The notes beneath the pieces are model-generated. The model was not told the origin of the DNA. It made no database searches and worked only from the letters and a program-made list of their open reading frames with translations. Made by a program: the position numbers and the translations under genes. 37,160 bases of DNA from SKLM01 sp964421785 (GTDB lineage Bacteria > Chloroflexota > Anaerolineae > B4-G1). The stretch spans positions 1 to 37,160 of the forward strand of contig CAYQZG010000022.1 in NCBI GenBank assembly GCA_964421785.1, read 5' to 3'. Shown in pieces: positions 1 to 9,021 of the stretch (position 1 is its first letter; every line of letters starts with the position of its first letter).

Positions 1-57
1 GTGTAGCATATCTGAATCGATTTGGCAAAGACCTGTCGCCGGATGGAAGACTGTGTC

Positions 58-86
58 TTTCCAGGCCTGACGATCTTGGGTATAAT
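58..86 (+). promoter_or_regulatory. Putative sigma70 promoter for the MmgE/PrpD gene
   Basis: A perfect -10 hexamer TATAAT (81-86) lies 17 bases downstream of TTTCCA (58-63), which matches four of six consensus -35 positions. The predicted transcript start is near 93, giving a leader of roughly 45 bases before the ATG at 140. The first 127 bases of the window hold no gene. Confidence 0.55.
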
Positions 87-139
87 TCGGCGAGGATCAC
101 GATCTCTCGTCCGCTGACGAGGCTGTATTGGAGGAGACC

Positions 140-1486
140 ATGAAAGGCAACAACCTCGCCGCCAATTTCGTCGTTGACATAACCTGGGACCAGTTGCCCA
201 CCGACGCGCAACACGTCGTCCATCTGGCCCTGCTGGACACGCTGGGGACGACGCTGGTCGGCACACTGACGCCCATCAGCCGCATCACGGCTGAGTACGC
301 GGAGCGACGTTGGCCCGGCGACGAGGCCACGATCCTGCTCCACGATCGCTGCGCCTCGGCGGTCGGCGCGGCCTTCGCGAACGGCTACGCCGCCAATGGC
401 ATCGACATCGACGACTGTGGCCTCTACACCAAAGGTCACCCCGGCGTGCAGATCATCCCCACCGCTCTGGCCTTGACCGAGGCGAGGGGGCTGAGTGGCG
501 CCGAGATGCTGACGGGCATCGTCGTCGGCTACGAGGTCGCCCTCCGCGCAGCGCGCATCTGGCACGCCACGCACGACGTCTACCAGGCGTGTGGTTCCTG
601 GGGCTCGGTGGTCTGCGCGGCCATCGCCGCCCACCTGATGGATCTCAGCGAGGAGCAGACGCAGAACGCGCTGGGTATCGCCGACTACCACGCTCCCAAT
701 CTGCCCATGATGCGCGACATCGACGATCCTGCCATGGTCAAACACGGCATCGGCTGGGGCGCTATGAACGGCATCGTCGCCGCCGAGCTGGCCGAGCGCG
801 GCTTCACCGGCGTCCCAAGCCTCCTGGGCTTCGAGGAGTACGAGGACTGGGTAGCGGACATCGGCGAGCAGTACCTCATTGAGGAGGGTATCGCATGGAA
901 GCGGTATGCCTGCTGTGCGTGGGACCACGCCGCCATCCTGGGCGCCGACCAGCTGATGATGGAACACGACTTTGGGGCGGAGGAGATCGCGCGCGTGCGC
1001 GTGGAGACCTTCCACGAGACGGTAAGGCTGGGCACCAACCTCCCATCCACGACGGAGGATGCGCAGTTCAACCTGGCGTGGCCACTAGCGGCCTACGTCG
1101 TCGACGGCGAGATCGGTCCCGATCAGATTCTGGAGCATGCCCTCGAACGGGAGGAGATACGCGACCTGGCGGGGCGGATTGAGGTGGTGGAGACGGACGA
1201 GCTGAATGAGCTCTATCGCCTGGCCTGCGAGGGCGATCCCCGGGGCAAGTACGTCAGCAAGGTGATCATCGAGCTCCAAGATGGTCGGACGGTGGAGACG
1301 GGCCCCGTGGAGGGCGAGATCAACTTCCCGCAGGAGACGTGGGACGAGCAGAGCCTGGAGGAGAAGTTCCGCTGGCTGACGGGTCACGTGCTGGACGAGG
1401 GTCGCATCGACGCGCTGGTCGAGATGATCTGGGACTTTGAGAGTGTGTCGGACGTGCGGGAGTTGACGAGAGTCGTAGCAGGATAG
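140..1486 (+). CDS. MmgE/PrpD family protein (2-methylcitrate dehydratase-like)
   Basis: This 448-aa cytoplasmic protein is of MmgE/PrpD size (about 450-480 aa). The family includes 2-methylcitrate dehydratase and cis-aconitate decarboxylase. The conserved N-terminal helical-domain signature is visible: an Asp-rich stretch (GIDIDDCG) followed by KGHPGVQIIPTALAL around residues 95-120. The C-terminal lid domain (EGDPRGKYVSKVIIELQDGR) is also typical. I start at ATG 140 because GGAGG at 130-134 sits five bases upstream. A TTG at 128 is in frame but overlaps that ribosome-binding site. No methylcitrate synthase or prpB is nearby, so the substrate cannot be assigned. The gene is 31 bases from a zinc alcohol dehydrogenase and may be co-transcribed with it. 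The family call is secure and the reaction is not. Confidence 0.88.
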   Translation: MKGNNLAANFVVDITWDQLPTDAQHVVHLALLDTLGTTLVGTLTPISRITAEYAERRWPGDEATILLHDRCASAVGAAFANGYAANGIDIDDCGLYTKGHPGVQIIPTALALTEARGLSGAEMLTGIVVGYEVALRAARIWHATHDVYQACGSWGSVVCAAIAAHLMDLSEEQTQNALGIADYHAPNLPMMRDIDDPAMVKHGIGWGAMNGIVAAELAERGFTGVPSLLGFEEYEDWVADIGEQYLIEEGIAWKRYACCAWDHAAILGADQLMMEHDFGAEEIARVRVETFHETVRLGTNLPSTTEDAQFNLAWPLAAYVVDGEIGPDQILEHALEREEIRDLAGRIEVVETDELNELYRLACEGDPRGKYVSKVIIELQDGRTVETGPVEGEINFPQETWDEQSLEEKFRWLTGHVLDEGRIDALVEMIWDFESVSDVRELTRVVAG

Positions 1487-1517
1487 GTCGGCGCCGACAT
1501 ACCAGAAAGGAGAGCGT

Positions 1518-2546
1518 ATGAAAGCCGTTCAAATCGTCGAAATTGGAGCACCGCTAGAGGAACGTGAGGTCCCCGTACCAGAGATCGGCGAGCGAGACGT
1601 GCTGGTGCGCGTCAAGGCTGCCGGCATCTGTCACTCAGACGTCCACTACCGCGCGGGCAACTCGCCAGTCGGCCCGCTGCCCATCACGCCGGGCCACGAG
1701 GTGGCCGGGGTCGTGGAGGAGGTCGGGGCTCAGGTCACCAACGTGGAGGCCGGCGAGCGGGTCTCCCTCCACTATCTTATCACCTGCGGCGACTGCCATT
1801 ACTGCGCCCTGGGCAGCGAGCAGTTCTGCGTCGAGGCCTCGATGATCGGCAAGTACCGCGATGGCGGCTACGCCGAGTACATCGCCGTGCCCGCGCGCAG
1901 CGCCGTCCATCTTCCCGACGAGATCCCCTTCGGGCAAGGGGCCATTATGATGTGCTCGTCGGCCACATCCTTCCACGCCCTTCGCAAGGGCCGTCTACGG
2001 GCCGGCGAGACGGTGGCCGTCTTCGGCGTGGGCGGATTGGGCATGTCGGCCATACAGCTCGCCGATGCGATGGGGGCGCTGGACGTCTACGCTGTGGACA
2101 TCAACGAGGAACGGCTGGCGATGGCGGAGGGTTTCGGCGCCACCCCGGTCAACGCTTCCGAGGTCGACCCGGTGGAGGAGATTCGACGCTTGAGCGACGG
2201 AGAGGGTGTGGACGTGGCGCTGGAGCTAATCGGGCTCCCCTCGACGATGCGGCAGGCCGTGCAGTCACTGGCCGTCTTCGGGCGCGCGGTGCTGGTTGGC
2301 ATCGCTTCGGAGCCACTGGAGATAGACACGTACAGGGAGCTTCTCGGTCGTGAGGGCGAGGTGATCGGAGCCGCCGATCATCTCCTGCAGGAGCTGCCGC
2401 TGTTGATCGAGTACGCGCGTCGTGGGGTGCTCGACCTCTCAGGCGTGGTCACCGGGACGGTATCGCTGGACGCCGATCCGATCAACCAGGCGCTGGATGA
2501 CCTGGAGGCATTCGGCGGGGGCGTGCGCACGGTCATCACCCCCTGA
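1518..2546 (+). CDS. Zinc-dependent alcohol dehydrogenase (MDR superfamily)
   Basis: This 342-aa protein is a complete medium-chain dehydrogenase/reductase that oxidises alcohols or reduces aldehydes with NAD(P). Catalytic zinc ligands are visible as Cys38 (AGICHSD) and His60-Glu61 in the GHEVAG motif. The structural zinc lobe is Cys90, Cys93, Cys96 and Cys104. The Rossmann loop is GVGGLG near residue 170, followed about 25 residues later by an acidic strand end (YAVDINEER), which favours NAD over NADP. AAAGGAG lies just upstream of ATG 1518. It follows the MmgE/PrpD gene by 31 bases, suggesting a small catabolic operon. The closest functional types are threonine/sorbitol-like or general alcohol dehydrogenases; the substrate cannot be read from sequence. 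Confidence 0.92.
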   Translation: MKAVQIVEIGAPLEEREVPVPEIGERDVLVRVKAAGICHSDVHYRAGNSPVGPLPITPGHEVAGVVEEVGAQVTNVEAGERVSLHYLITCGDCHYCALGSEQFCVEASMIGKYRDGGYAEYIAVPARSAVHLPDEIPFGQGAIMMCSSATSFHALRKGRLRAGETVAVFGVGGLGMSAIQLADAMGALDVYAVDINEERLAMAEGFGATPVNASEVDPVEEIRRLSDGEGVDVALELIGLPSTMRQAVQSLAVFGRAVLVGIASEPLEIDTYRELLGREGEVIGAADHLLQELPLLIEYARRGVLDLSGVVTGTVSLDADPINQALDDLEAFGGGVRTVITP

Positions 2547-2569
2547 GAGCCCAGCTGTGTCCTGTAGTG

Positions 2570-2590
2570 AGACCTCTGAAAAGGTCTTTC
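2570..2590 (+). terminator. Weak terminator-like hairpin after the alcohol dehydrogenase
   Basis: AGACCT (2570-2575) and AGGTCT (2582-2587) form a 6-bp stem with a 6-base loop, followed only by a short T stretch. It may attenuate rather than stop transcription into the Nudix gene. Confidence 0.35.
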
Positions 2591-2622
2591 GCCGACACTG
2601 TCCCGCACCCTGAGGAGCTCTG

Positions 2623-3177
2623 ATGCCGACCAAGGGCTATGACCGTCCAGCGCTAACGGCAGACGTCGTCGTTTTCGCCTTGGGGGAGGCGGAGCTGAAC
2701 GTGCTGCTCATCCAGCGCGGCCGAGCGCCCTTCCGAGGCGCATGGGCTCTCCCAGGTGGCTTTGTCAACGTCGGTGAGTCGCCCTATGACGCGGCGTCTC
2801 GCGAACTGGAGGAGGAGACCGGCGTTCGTGGCGTTCACCTGGAACAACTGCGTGCATTCGGCGATCCAGGGCGCGACCCACGGGGTCACACGGTCACTGT
2901 GGCCTACGTTGCCGTGGTAGCGGCGCGAACGCCACCCCCTGGGAAAGCAGGCAGTGACGCTGCTCAGGCACGCTGGTGGTCGATAGACGGCTTGCCACCC
3001 CTGGCGTTCGATCACACCAAGATATTGACATACGCCCTCCAGATGCTGCGCTCTAAGCTGACGTGCGCGTGCGCAGATCTCAATTCGGGCGGCGCGCTGC
3101 CGGCGGACCTATCGCTTGGCGAGCTGCGCGCCGCTTACCGCGCGATCGCCGAAAGGCTGGAGGAGGGCCTCGGTTGA
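2623..3177 (+). CDS. Nudix hydrolase (ADP-ribose pyrophosphatase/NrtR-like)
   Basis: This 184-aa cytoplasmic protein hydrolyses nucleoside-diphosphate-linked compounds or is derived from such an enzyme. The full Nudix box is present: Gly46, Glu52, Arg60-Glu61, Glu64-Glu65 and Gly67 match GX5EX7REUXEEXGU. The N-terminus (DRPALTADVVVFAL) resembles the NrtR/ADP-ribose pyrophosphatase group, whose members carry a C-terminal winged helix. Here the end (LSLGELRAAYRAIAERLEEG) looks like the first helices of that domain, and the protein then stops about 35 residues short of typical NrtR length. It may therefore be a plain hydrolase or a shortened regulator. ATG 2623 follows a GAGGAG ribosome-binding site. 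It stands 77 bases from the alcohol dehydrogenase. Confidence 0.88.
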   Translation: MPTKGYDRPALTADVVVFALGEAELNVLLIQRGRAPFRGAWALPGGFVNVGESPYDAASRELEEETGVRGVHLEQLRAFGDPGRDPRGHTVTVAYVAVVAARTPPPGKAGSDAAQARWWSIDGLPPLAFDHTKILTYALQMLRSKLTCACADLNSGGALPADLSLGELRAAYRAIAERLEEGLG

Positions 3178-3308
3178 CGTCAACGTTGGGCAAGTAGTGC
3201 CGTCGGTGAACCTGATGACGGTTCCCGGTGTACATCTAATAGGCGCGCTTTGGCTCTCGCCAGAGGTAGCGGGCTGACCGATCAATTTGAATGGACGCAG
3301 GAGATGCT

Positions 3309-4268
3309 ATGGACATCGAAAGAGTAAAGCTAGTTACCGAGAGGCTCGTCCAGAACGTCGAGCAGGTGATCATTGGCAAGCGGGAAACGATAGAGCTGGT
3401 CATCGTGGGCTTGCTTGCACGGGGGCACCTTCTCATCGAGGACGTGCCCGGCGTGGGTAAGACTATGTTGGCGCGCTCCTTAGCGAAGTCGTTGGGCTGC
3501 AACTTCAGCCGAATTCAGTTCACGCCCGACATGCTGCCCTCGGACGTGACCGGGGTTTCAATCTTCAACCAGAAGACCCGTGAGTTCGAGTTCCGCCCGG
3601 GTCCGGTCATGGCCCAGGTGGTGCTCACCGACGAGATCAACCGAGCTACGCCGAAGACGCAGGCGGCACTGTTGGAGGCGATGCAGGAACTGCAAGTGAC
3701 CGTCGATGGGGTCACCCACCCGCTACCAGAACCTTTCCTCGTCTTGGCGACTCAGAATCCAATCGAGTATGAGGGCACCTTCCCGCTGCCAGAAGCGCAG
3801 CTAGATCGCTTCTTGATGCGCATCCGACTGGGCTACCCCAGCCCAGCCGCGGAGATCGCCATCCTAGAGTCGCAGCGCTACATTCACCCGGTGACACAGA
3901 TCGAGCAGGTCATTCCCGTCGCCGAGCTCCTCTCCGCCCAGGAGGCCCTGAAGGACGTCTATCTGGACGCACTGGTCAAAGAGTATATCGTCGATATGAT
4001 GGAGCAGACGCGCCATCATCCCGACATCTACCTGGGGGCCAGCCCGCGCGGATCCCTGGCACTCTACCGGACCGCGCAGGCGTGGGCAGCGATGCATGGC
4101 CGCGATTACGTGCTGCCCGACGACATCAAGAGCCTCGCCATACCAACGCTGGCGCACAGACTGATCGTCAACCCCGCTGCGCGCCTTAAGGACGTCACCG
4201 GCGAGACGGTGATGCAGGAGATCTTGGGGACTCTGCGTGTGCCCGGCGCCGACGTAAGGCCGCGGTGA
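3309..4268 (+). CDS. MoxR family AAA+ ATPase, copy 1
   Basis: This 319-aa protein is a MoxR-type AAA+ ATPase, a chaperone-like factor that usually acts with DUF58 and VWA proteins to mature or activate membrane or exported complexes. Walker A is DVPGVGKT (about residues 45-52) and Walker B is VVLTDEINRA. Sensor 1 lies in VLATQNPIEYEGTFPLPEAQ, and the lid includes LGASPRGSLAL. I choose ATG 3309 because CAGGAG ends five bases upstream. ATG 3291 would add six residues but has a poorer site. The DUF58 partner begins 79 bases downstream. A second, closely similar MoxR-DUF58 pair starts at 9022, so this is one of two paralogous cassettes. Confidence 0.93.
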   Translation: MDIERVKLVTERLVQNVEQVIIGKRETIELVIVGLLARGHLLIEDVPGVGKTMLARSLAKSLGCNFSRIQFTPDMLPSDVTGVSIFNQKTREFEFRPGPVMAQVVLTDEINRATPKTQAALLEAMQELQVTVDGVTHPLPEPFLVLATQNPIEYEGTFPLPEAQLDRFLMRIRLGYPSPAAEIAILESQRYIHPVTQIEQVIPVAELLSAQEALKDVYLDALVKEYIVDMMEQTRHHPDIYLGASPRGSLALYRTAQAWAAMHGRDYVLPDDIKSLAIPTLAHRLIVNPAARLKDVTGETVMQEILGTLRVPGADVRPR

Positions 4269-4347
4269 GGGGGGCCACCGAAAAGGTGCGGGACTTCCTT
4301 CTCAGGGGAGACATCCTAGCAGCGCTCTCCACAGACAATTGCACGTG

Positions 4348-5670
4348 ATGCGATTCCCGCGAGCATGGCTCGTTCTCGTCCTTGGGCTGATGAGCCTGGC
4401 AATGGCCCTAATCACCGGGCGCGAGATGTACTATCGACTGACGTACCTCCTCTTCGCGATTCTCGTGGTGTCGGCGATCTGGGCTTGGTCGTCGATTCAA
4501 GGGCTTCGCCTCAAGCGCTACACCCGCTCCAAACGCGCCCAAGTGGGCCGAGTCATGCAGGAGTACCTTGCCATAGAGAATGCATCTTGGCTGCCCAAGC
4601 TACTGGTCGTCGTTCACGACCAGTCCTCCCTGCCCGGTCATCATCCGGGGCACGTCATCCATAGCTTGGGAACACGTCAAGTCTTCGACTGGCGGGTGCG
4701 GACCCTATGCGAGCAGCGAGGACATTTTCAGCTCGGTCCACTGACGACCTCCGGTCGCGATCCCCTGGGGTTGTTTGAACGCCGACGGGCGTTCCCACAG
4801 ACGAGCACCATCGTCGTCTACCCGGCCGTGGTGCCGATACGCGGGTTGCCGCCGCCGAGAGGGCCGCTTCCCGGGGGAGAGACGCTTCGCCGCCGCACGC
4901 ACCACGTCACACCCAATGCTGCAGGCGTGCGCGACTACGTGCCAGGTGACAGCCTCTCCCGCATACACTGGCCATCCACCGCGCGAAAGAACCGGCTTAT
5001 CGTGAAGGAGTTCGAACGAGATCCCATGTCAAACGTCTGGATCTTCCTCGACATGGAAGAGATCGTGCAAGCGACGATGGTCGGCCCCAGGAGCGACGAG
5101 GAAAGCCCTGCGTACGGGGAGGAGATAGAGAAGCCGCTGTGGCGGCGCATTCAGGAATTCCAATTGAAACCGAGCACCGAAGAGTACGGCGTTACCGCCG
5201 CTGCCTCACTGGCGAACGTCTCTATCCAACAGCGGTACGCTGTGGGGCTGGTGGCTTACGGTCAACGCCGTGAGGTGCTCCAACCCGATCGCGAGGAGCG
5301 CCAGCAGACCAGGATCCTAGAGACGCTCGCGATGCTGCGAGCCGAGGGGACCATACCCTTCAGCCAGGTGTTGAGCGGCGAAGGCAGCCGTCTCGCACGA
5401 GGAACAACAGTGTTCGCCATTAGTCCATCGACACGACAGGATTGGGTAGAGGCAGCGCTCTATCTCAGCGACCGGGGGATTCAGGTGTTCGCCATCCTGC
5501 TCGACGCAGCGAGCTTCGGTGGACGTACCGGCACCGCTCCGCTTAAGCATCGTCTGTTGGCAGCTGGCATTCCCGCGGTCGTTGTGGAGGAGGGCGTTCC
5601 CCTGGCGGAGGCCCTGGACACACTGTCGCCATCCCTGCGGATGACCTCGCTGCCTTGGGCTCATGCCTGA
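4348..5670 (+). CDS. DUF58 domain-containing membrane protein, copy 1
   Basis: This protein of about 440 aa has two N-terminal hydrophobic segments (residues 5-22 and 30-48), then a soluble region ending in the DUF58 signature YVPGDSLSRIHWPSTARKNR (about residues 200-220). DUF58 proteins are VWA-like partners of MoxR ATPases, and pairing with the MoxR gene immediately upstream is the standard arrangement. The C-terminal half (TTVFAISPSTRQDWVEAALYLSDRGIQV) fits a VWA/Rossmann-like fold. Start is uncertain: TTG 4339, GTG 4345 and ATG 4348 are all in frame, and none has a strong ribosome-binding site. ATG 4348 is preferred. Molecular function is not established for the family. Confidence 0.88.
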   Translation: MRFPRAWLVLVLGLMSLAMALITGREMYYRLTYLLFAILVVSAIWAWSSIQGLRLKRYTRSKRAQVGRVMQEYLAIENASWLPKLLVVVHDQSSLPGHHPGHVIHSLGTRQVFDWRVRTLCEQRGHFQLGPLTTSGRDPLGLFERRRAFPQTSTIVVYPAVVPIRGLPPPRGPLPGGETLRRRTHHVTPNAAGVRDYVPGDSLSRIHWPSTARKNRLIVKEFERDPMSNVWIFLDMEEIVQATMVGPRSDEESPAYGEEIEKPLWRRIQEFQLKPSTEEYGVTAAASLANVSIQQRYAVGLVAYGQRREVLQPDREERQQTRILETLAMLRAEGTIPFSQVLSGEGSRLARGTTVFAISPSTRQDWVEAALYLSDRGIQVFAILLDAASFGGRTGTAPLKHRLLAAGIPAVVVEEGVPLAEALDTLSPSLRMTSLPWAHA

Positions 5671-5925
5671 CCCGGGATAGCTCCACCGAGACGCGGCGCC
5701 CCATTGCCCTTTCACACGTCTAACCAGGGCTTTTCCATAGCTCACAGCTTGTCTGAGCCGCTCTGAGCCCCGTCTTGGGGCGACTAACGCGCGCTATCAA
5801 ACGTCTTCTTGGGCAAACCGCCCTCGGGACGGGGGCTAGGGGCAGGCAAGACGTCAAGGTCTGTTGTGTGAAAGGGCCTTACGTCGTCAGTTCTGTGCTG
5901 GATGTTCTCATTCGCCAGAGCTGCT
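5671..5925. other. Convergent intergenic region with inverted repeat and hairpin
   Basis: These 255 bases separate the plus-strand DUF58 gene from the 3' end of the minus-strand helicase. They contain a perfect 12-bp inverted repeat, GCCCTTTCACAC at 5706-5717 and its complement at 5866-5877, enclosing 148 bases. Inside is a short hairpin GCCCC/GGGGC (5767-5781). No convincing gene is present. The region may serve bidirectional termination or be a small mobile-element remnant. Confidence 0.5.
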
Positions 5926-8742
5926 TCATCGATCCAGCCAGTCCGCCGCCACTTCCGGCAGCTGCGTGACCGAGCCGCGGCGTATGGCGGGATCGGGCAG
6001 CGAATCGAGGAAGAACGGGCCGTACGATTTGGTCAGCAATCGCTTGTCGAAACAGACAACGATACCACGATCGTCTCGGGTGCGGATCAGACGCCCGAAA
6101 CCCTGCAAGAAACGGAGAATCGTCTCCGGGACGGTGAAATCCCGGAAGGGCTGATCGAAGGTCTCCGCTCGCGCGGCGAAAATCGGGTCGGTGGGGACGC
6201 TGAAGGGGAGCTTGGCAATAGCCAGGCAGCTCAAGGGATCGCCCGGCACATCCACACCCTCCCAGAAGCTCCTGGTGCCCAACAAGACCCGGCGGTCGCC
6301 GGTGCGGAAGTCCTCTAGAAGCTGGGCCCGGGAGGTGCCCTCCCCCTGAGCCCGGACTGTGATGCCCGCCTGGGCCAACGGGGCTTTGATCGCCCGCAGC
6401 GTGGCACGCAGCTGACGATACGACGTAAAGAGAGCCAGCGCCCGGCCTTCGGTAGCGCGGAACAGTTGTGCCATACCCTGCGCCACCACCCGTTGATAGC
6501 CTTGCTCGTTGGGCTCAGGTACGTCATCTACGATGTAGAAAAGCGACGAGCTCTCATAGTCGAACGGAGAACCGACTGCCAGCTCATTGGCATCCCAGGC
6601 ATGGAGTCGCTCGCGGAGGAAGTCGAAGGTGCCACTGGTACGAAGCGTGGCCGATGTCAGCACCACCGATCGCTTCTTGTGAAACAGTTCCTCTTGTACC
6701 AGAGGGCCAACGTGGAGAGGGGCGGCATGGAGACCAAGGTGATCGCTGTTCGGTCGCATCTCCAGCCAGTAAATCAAGGATGAAGAGGGATCCATAACCA
6801 TCTGACTGATCTGCCGTCGGACCTCCTCCAGGTGCTGCGCCATGCCGAGCATCTGTACCTGGAGTTCTTCGGCGTCGGGGAGATCGTAGCTGGCGACCAA
6901 CTCCTCCAGGCCATTGGCCAGCCTCTCCAATTCCCGCACCACCTCCTTGACGGGACGATCCACGTTATCGCAGGCGATCTCTATCGAATCCCAGGCCGGC
7001 TGCACTCGCACCCCCGAGGTGAGACGCATGCGGAAAGAGTACCGACTGGGCCGGTCCCCTTTCTGTTCACGGGTGAAAGCCTCCAAGCGGTCGAAGAGAG
7101 CATCCAACCGGCTCAGGGCCTGGTCGACCGCCTGCCCGACCTGACCAATGGAAAGCTCGACCTTGTCCATGATGTCTTTGGGCAGGTCGGCCTGCCGGCA
7201 GCGGCCCAGCACCTGGCTCATCACGCCGCTCACCCGTCCGCCAGCGCTCACCCGCCCGATTTCGCTCAGCAATCGTCGCACGCTGGCACGATCGGTCTCA
7301 AAACTGAGTCCATTCGTGATGGCCGATTCCAGATGGTGCGCCTCATCCACGATGAGATACTCGTAATCTGGGAGCGCGCGGTTCTGCACCGCGACGTCGG
7401 CGAGAAGAAGGGCGTGGTTGACGATGATCAAGTGAGCCGCTTCGGCTGCGCGCCGCGCGCGATAGAAGTAGCAGACACCACGCTGAAAGAAGCGACAACG
7501 TTCCGGTCTGCAGCCCTCGTAGTCGGCCGAGAGGCGGTGCCACATGCTTCGCTCCAACGTTGTGGGCAGGAAGAGCTCATCACCGTCGCCATTCTCGGTC
7601 CCCAGAAGCCAGATGAGGACCTTGGCCAGCACGCGAGCCTGCTCCGGCGAGCGTGCGCCGCGATGGCGAAGTGCCTGCAAGCGGGCGGGGCAGAGATAGT
7701 GGGAGCGCCCCTTGAGCACCGCGGCCTCGAAGTCGAACGATAGGCTGTGATCCAGGTCAGGCAGATCCTTATGATAGAGCTGCTCCTGCAGGTTGATGGT
7801 GTTGGTCGAGATGACAACGTGTTCGCCATTCTCGATTGCCCAATGGACGGCAGGGATGAGATAGGCCAAGGACTTGCCGACGCCGGTGGGCGCCTCGACC
7901 AGGAGATGGCGTCCCTCATTGAAAGCCTCGGTCACAGAGCGAAGCATCTCTACCTGCTGCGGGCGGTACTCATACTCCGAGAAATGATCTGCGAACGCGC
8001 CCTCTTGCTCCAACAGCGACGCAAGGTAGTCGACGTTGAGCGATTTCTGATCGACAGCCGGCTCAAGCGACCGGACCCTTTCCGAGGCGGCGAAAAGTGG
8101 GCCATCCGGCCCCAGTCGCTCGGGTGTGGCGCGTTGCCGTGAGGGGCGGCGAGCCGCTTCCTCCAGCGCCTCCTGGAAGAAGGGACACGCGCTCCAGGCG
8201 GTCCGCTGCCCCTGACCGATAATCTCCTTCAACAATCGGGGTGGGAGCTGAGATGCTCGCAGGAGCATGGCACGGAAGACCCGATAGCTGGCGAGGGCAT
8301 CGTCCAATGCTCGATGCGCTTGCTCCAAGTTGACGCCCAACATCTGCGCCAGTCGGCTCAGGCTATAACGATCAGCATCGGGTAGGATCACACCAGCCAA
8401 CTCAAAGGTGTCCAGATGCTCATTGTGGAATTCCTGGGAGTGCTGCTGCAGGAAGCGGATATCGAAGTCAACGCTATGTCCTATGATCGGGTACTCACCG
8501 ACAAAGCGAACCAGGTTCGGCAGCACGTCGTAGAGGTGAGGCGCCCCCCGAACGTCCTGATCGGTGATACCGGTCAAGGTAGTGATGTGATGCGGAATGT
8601 GACGTCCGGGATCGACGAAGGTGGAATAGGTATCCAGCAATTCGTCACGGCGGAATCTCGCTGCTCCAATCTCTATGATGGCATCGCGCTGAGCATCGAC
8701 ACCCGTGGTCTCTAAATCCAGGGCCACGTAGGTTCGGGGCAT
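5926..8742 (-). CDS. dinG: DinG-type helicase with N-terminal DnaQ-like exonuclease domain
   Basis: This 938-aa protein is a fused DEDD 3'-5' exonuclease and XPD/DinG-family superfamily 2 DNA helicase, for DNA repair or for resolving structured or RNA-containing DNA. Exonuclease residues 1-165 show Asp9/Glu11 (ALDLETTG), GHSVDFD near 88-94 and HRALDDA near 143-149. The helicase starts near residue 255. Walker A is EAPTGVGKS (283-291) and the Walker B box is DEAH. Four cysteines between them (YLCPAR, then EGCRPERCRFFQRGVC) match the 4Fe-4S arm of this family. Motif VI is QGFGRLIRTRDDRG near the C-terminus. This architecture is common in Firmicutes and Chloroflexota. The gene lies alone on the minus strand between the two MoxR-DUF58 cassettes and has its own promoter at 8838-8865. 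Confidence 0.93.
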   Translation of the reverse strand: MPRTYVALDLETTGVDAQRDAIIEIGAARFRRDELLDTYSTFVDPGRHIPHHITTLTGITDQDVRGAPHLYDVLPNLVRFVGEYPIIGHSVDFDIRFLQQHSQEFHNEHLDTFELAGVILPDADRYSLSRLAQMLGVNLEQAHRALDDALASYRVFRAMLLRASQLPPRLLKEIIGQGQRTAWSACPFFQEALEEAARRPSRQRATPERLGPDGPLFAASERVRSLEPAVDQKSLNVDYLASLLEQEGAFADHFSEYEYRPQQVEMLRSVTEAFNEGRHLLVEAPTGVGKSLAYLIPAVHWAIENGEHVVISTNTINLQEQLYHKDLPDLDHSLSFDFEAAVLKGRSHYLCPARLQALRHRGARSPEQARVLAKVLIWLLGTENGDGDELFLPTTLERSMWHRLSADYEGCRPERCRFFQRGVCYFYRARRAAEAAHLIIVNHALLLADVAVQNRALPDYEYLIVDEAHHLESAITNGLSFETDRASVRRLLSEIGRVSAGGRVSGVMSQVLGRCRQADLPKDIMDKVELSIGQVGQAVDQALSRLDALFDRLEAFTREQKGDRPSRYSFRMRLTSGVRVQPAWDSIEIACDNVDRPVKEVVRELERLANGLEELVASYDLPDAEELQVQMLGMAQHLEEVRRQISQMVMDPSSSLIYWLEMRPNSDHLGLHAAPLHVGPLVQEELFHKKRSVVLTSATLRTSGTFDFLRERLHAWDANELAVGSPFDYESSSLFYIVDDVPEPNEQGYQRVVAQGMAQLFRATEGRALALFTSYRQLRATLRAIKAPLAQAGITVRAQGEGTSRAQLLEDFRTGDRRVLLGTRSFWEGVDVPGDPLSCLAIAKLPFSVPTDPIFAARAETFDQPFRDFTVPETILRFLQGFGRLIRTRDDRGIVVCFDKRLLTKSYGPFFLDSLPDPAIRRGSVTQLPEVAADWLDR

Positions 8743-8837
8743 GGTTCCTCGTTTCTAGGCTGCAAGAGCCTCATTGAACACCAACAACCGGCCATCGTGC
8801 CAGCTTGGCAAAGGACGTGACCAAGCGACGGGAGACC

Positions 8838-8865
8838 ATTATACCCCAGCGGCTGAACACGGCAA
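8838..8865 (-). promoter_or_regulatory. Promoter for the DinG-like gene (minus strand)
   Basis: On the minus strand, TTGCCG (8865-8860) and a perfect TATAAT (8843-8838) are separated by 16 bases. The expected start is near 8831, giving a leader of about 90 bases to the ATG at 8742. It lies back-to-back with the plus-strand promoter at 8880-8909. Confidence 0.5.
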
Positions 8866-8879
8866 GAAGCCACACGGAT

Positions 8880-8909
8880 TTGGCCCTTGATCTCATGGTA
8901 TGATATACT
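8880..8909 (+). promoter_or_regulatory. Extended -10 promoter for the second MoxR cassette
   Basis: TATACT (8904-8909) is directly preceded by TGA, an extended -10 element. TTGGCC (8880-8885) stands 18 bases upstream as a partial -35. The leader to ATG 9022 is about 105 bases and is likely to drive the MoxR-DUF58-DUF4129 operon. Confidence 0.5.
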
Positions 8910-9021
8910 GCGGTGGAGGCGCGTAGGCTGAACCAGTCGTTGCGTTGGTTGGTAGTGTCAATGAAGGGGTTGTTGCGGCTGACAGCGCGAACGGGGCACG
9001 CCGCGAGACAAGGAGATACGG

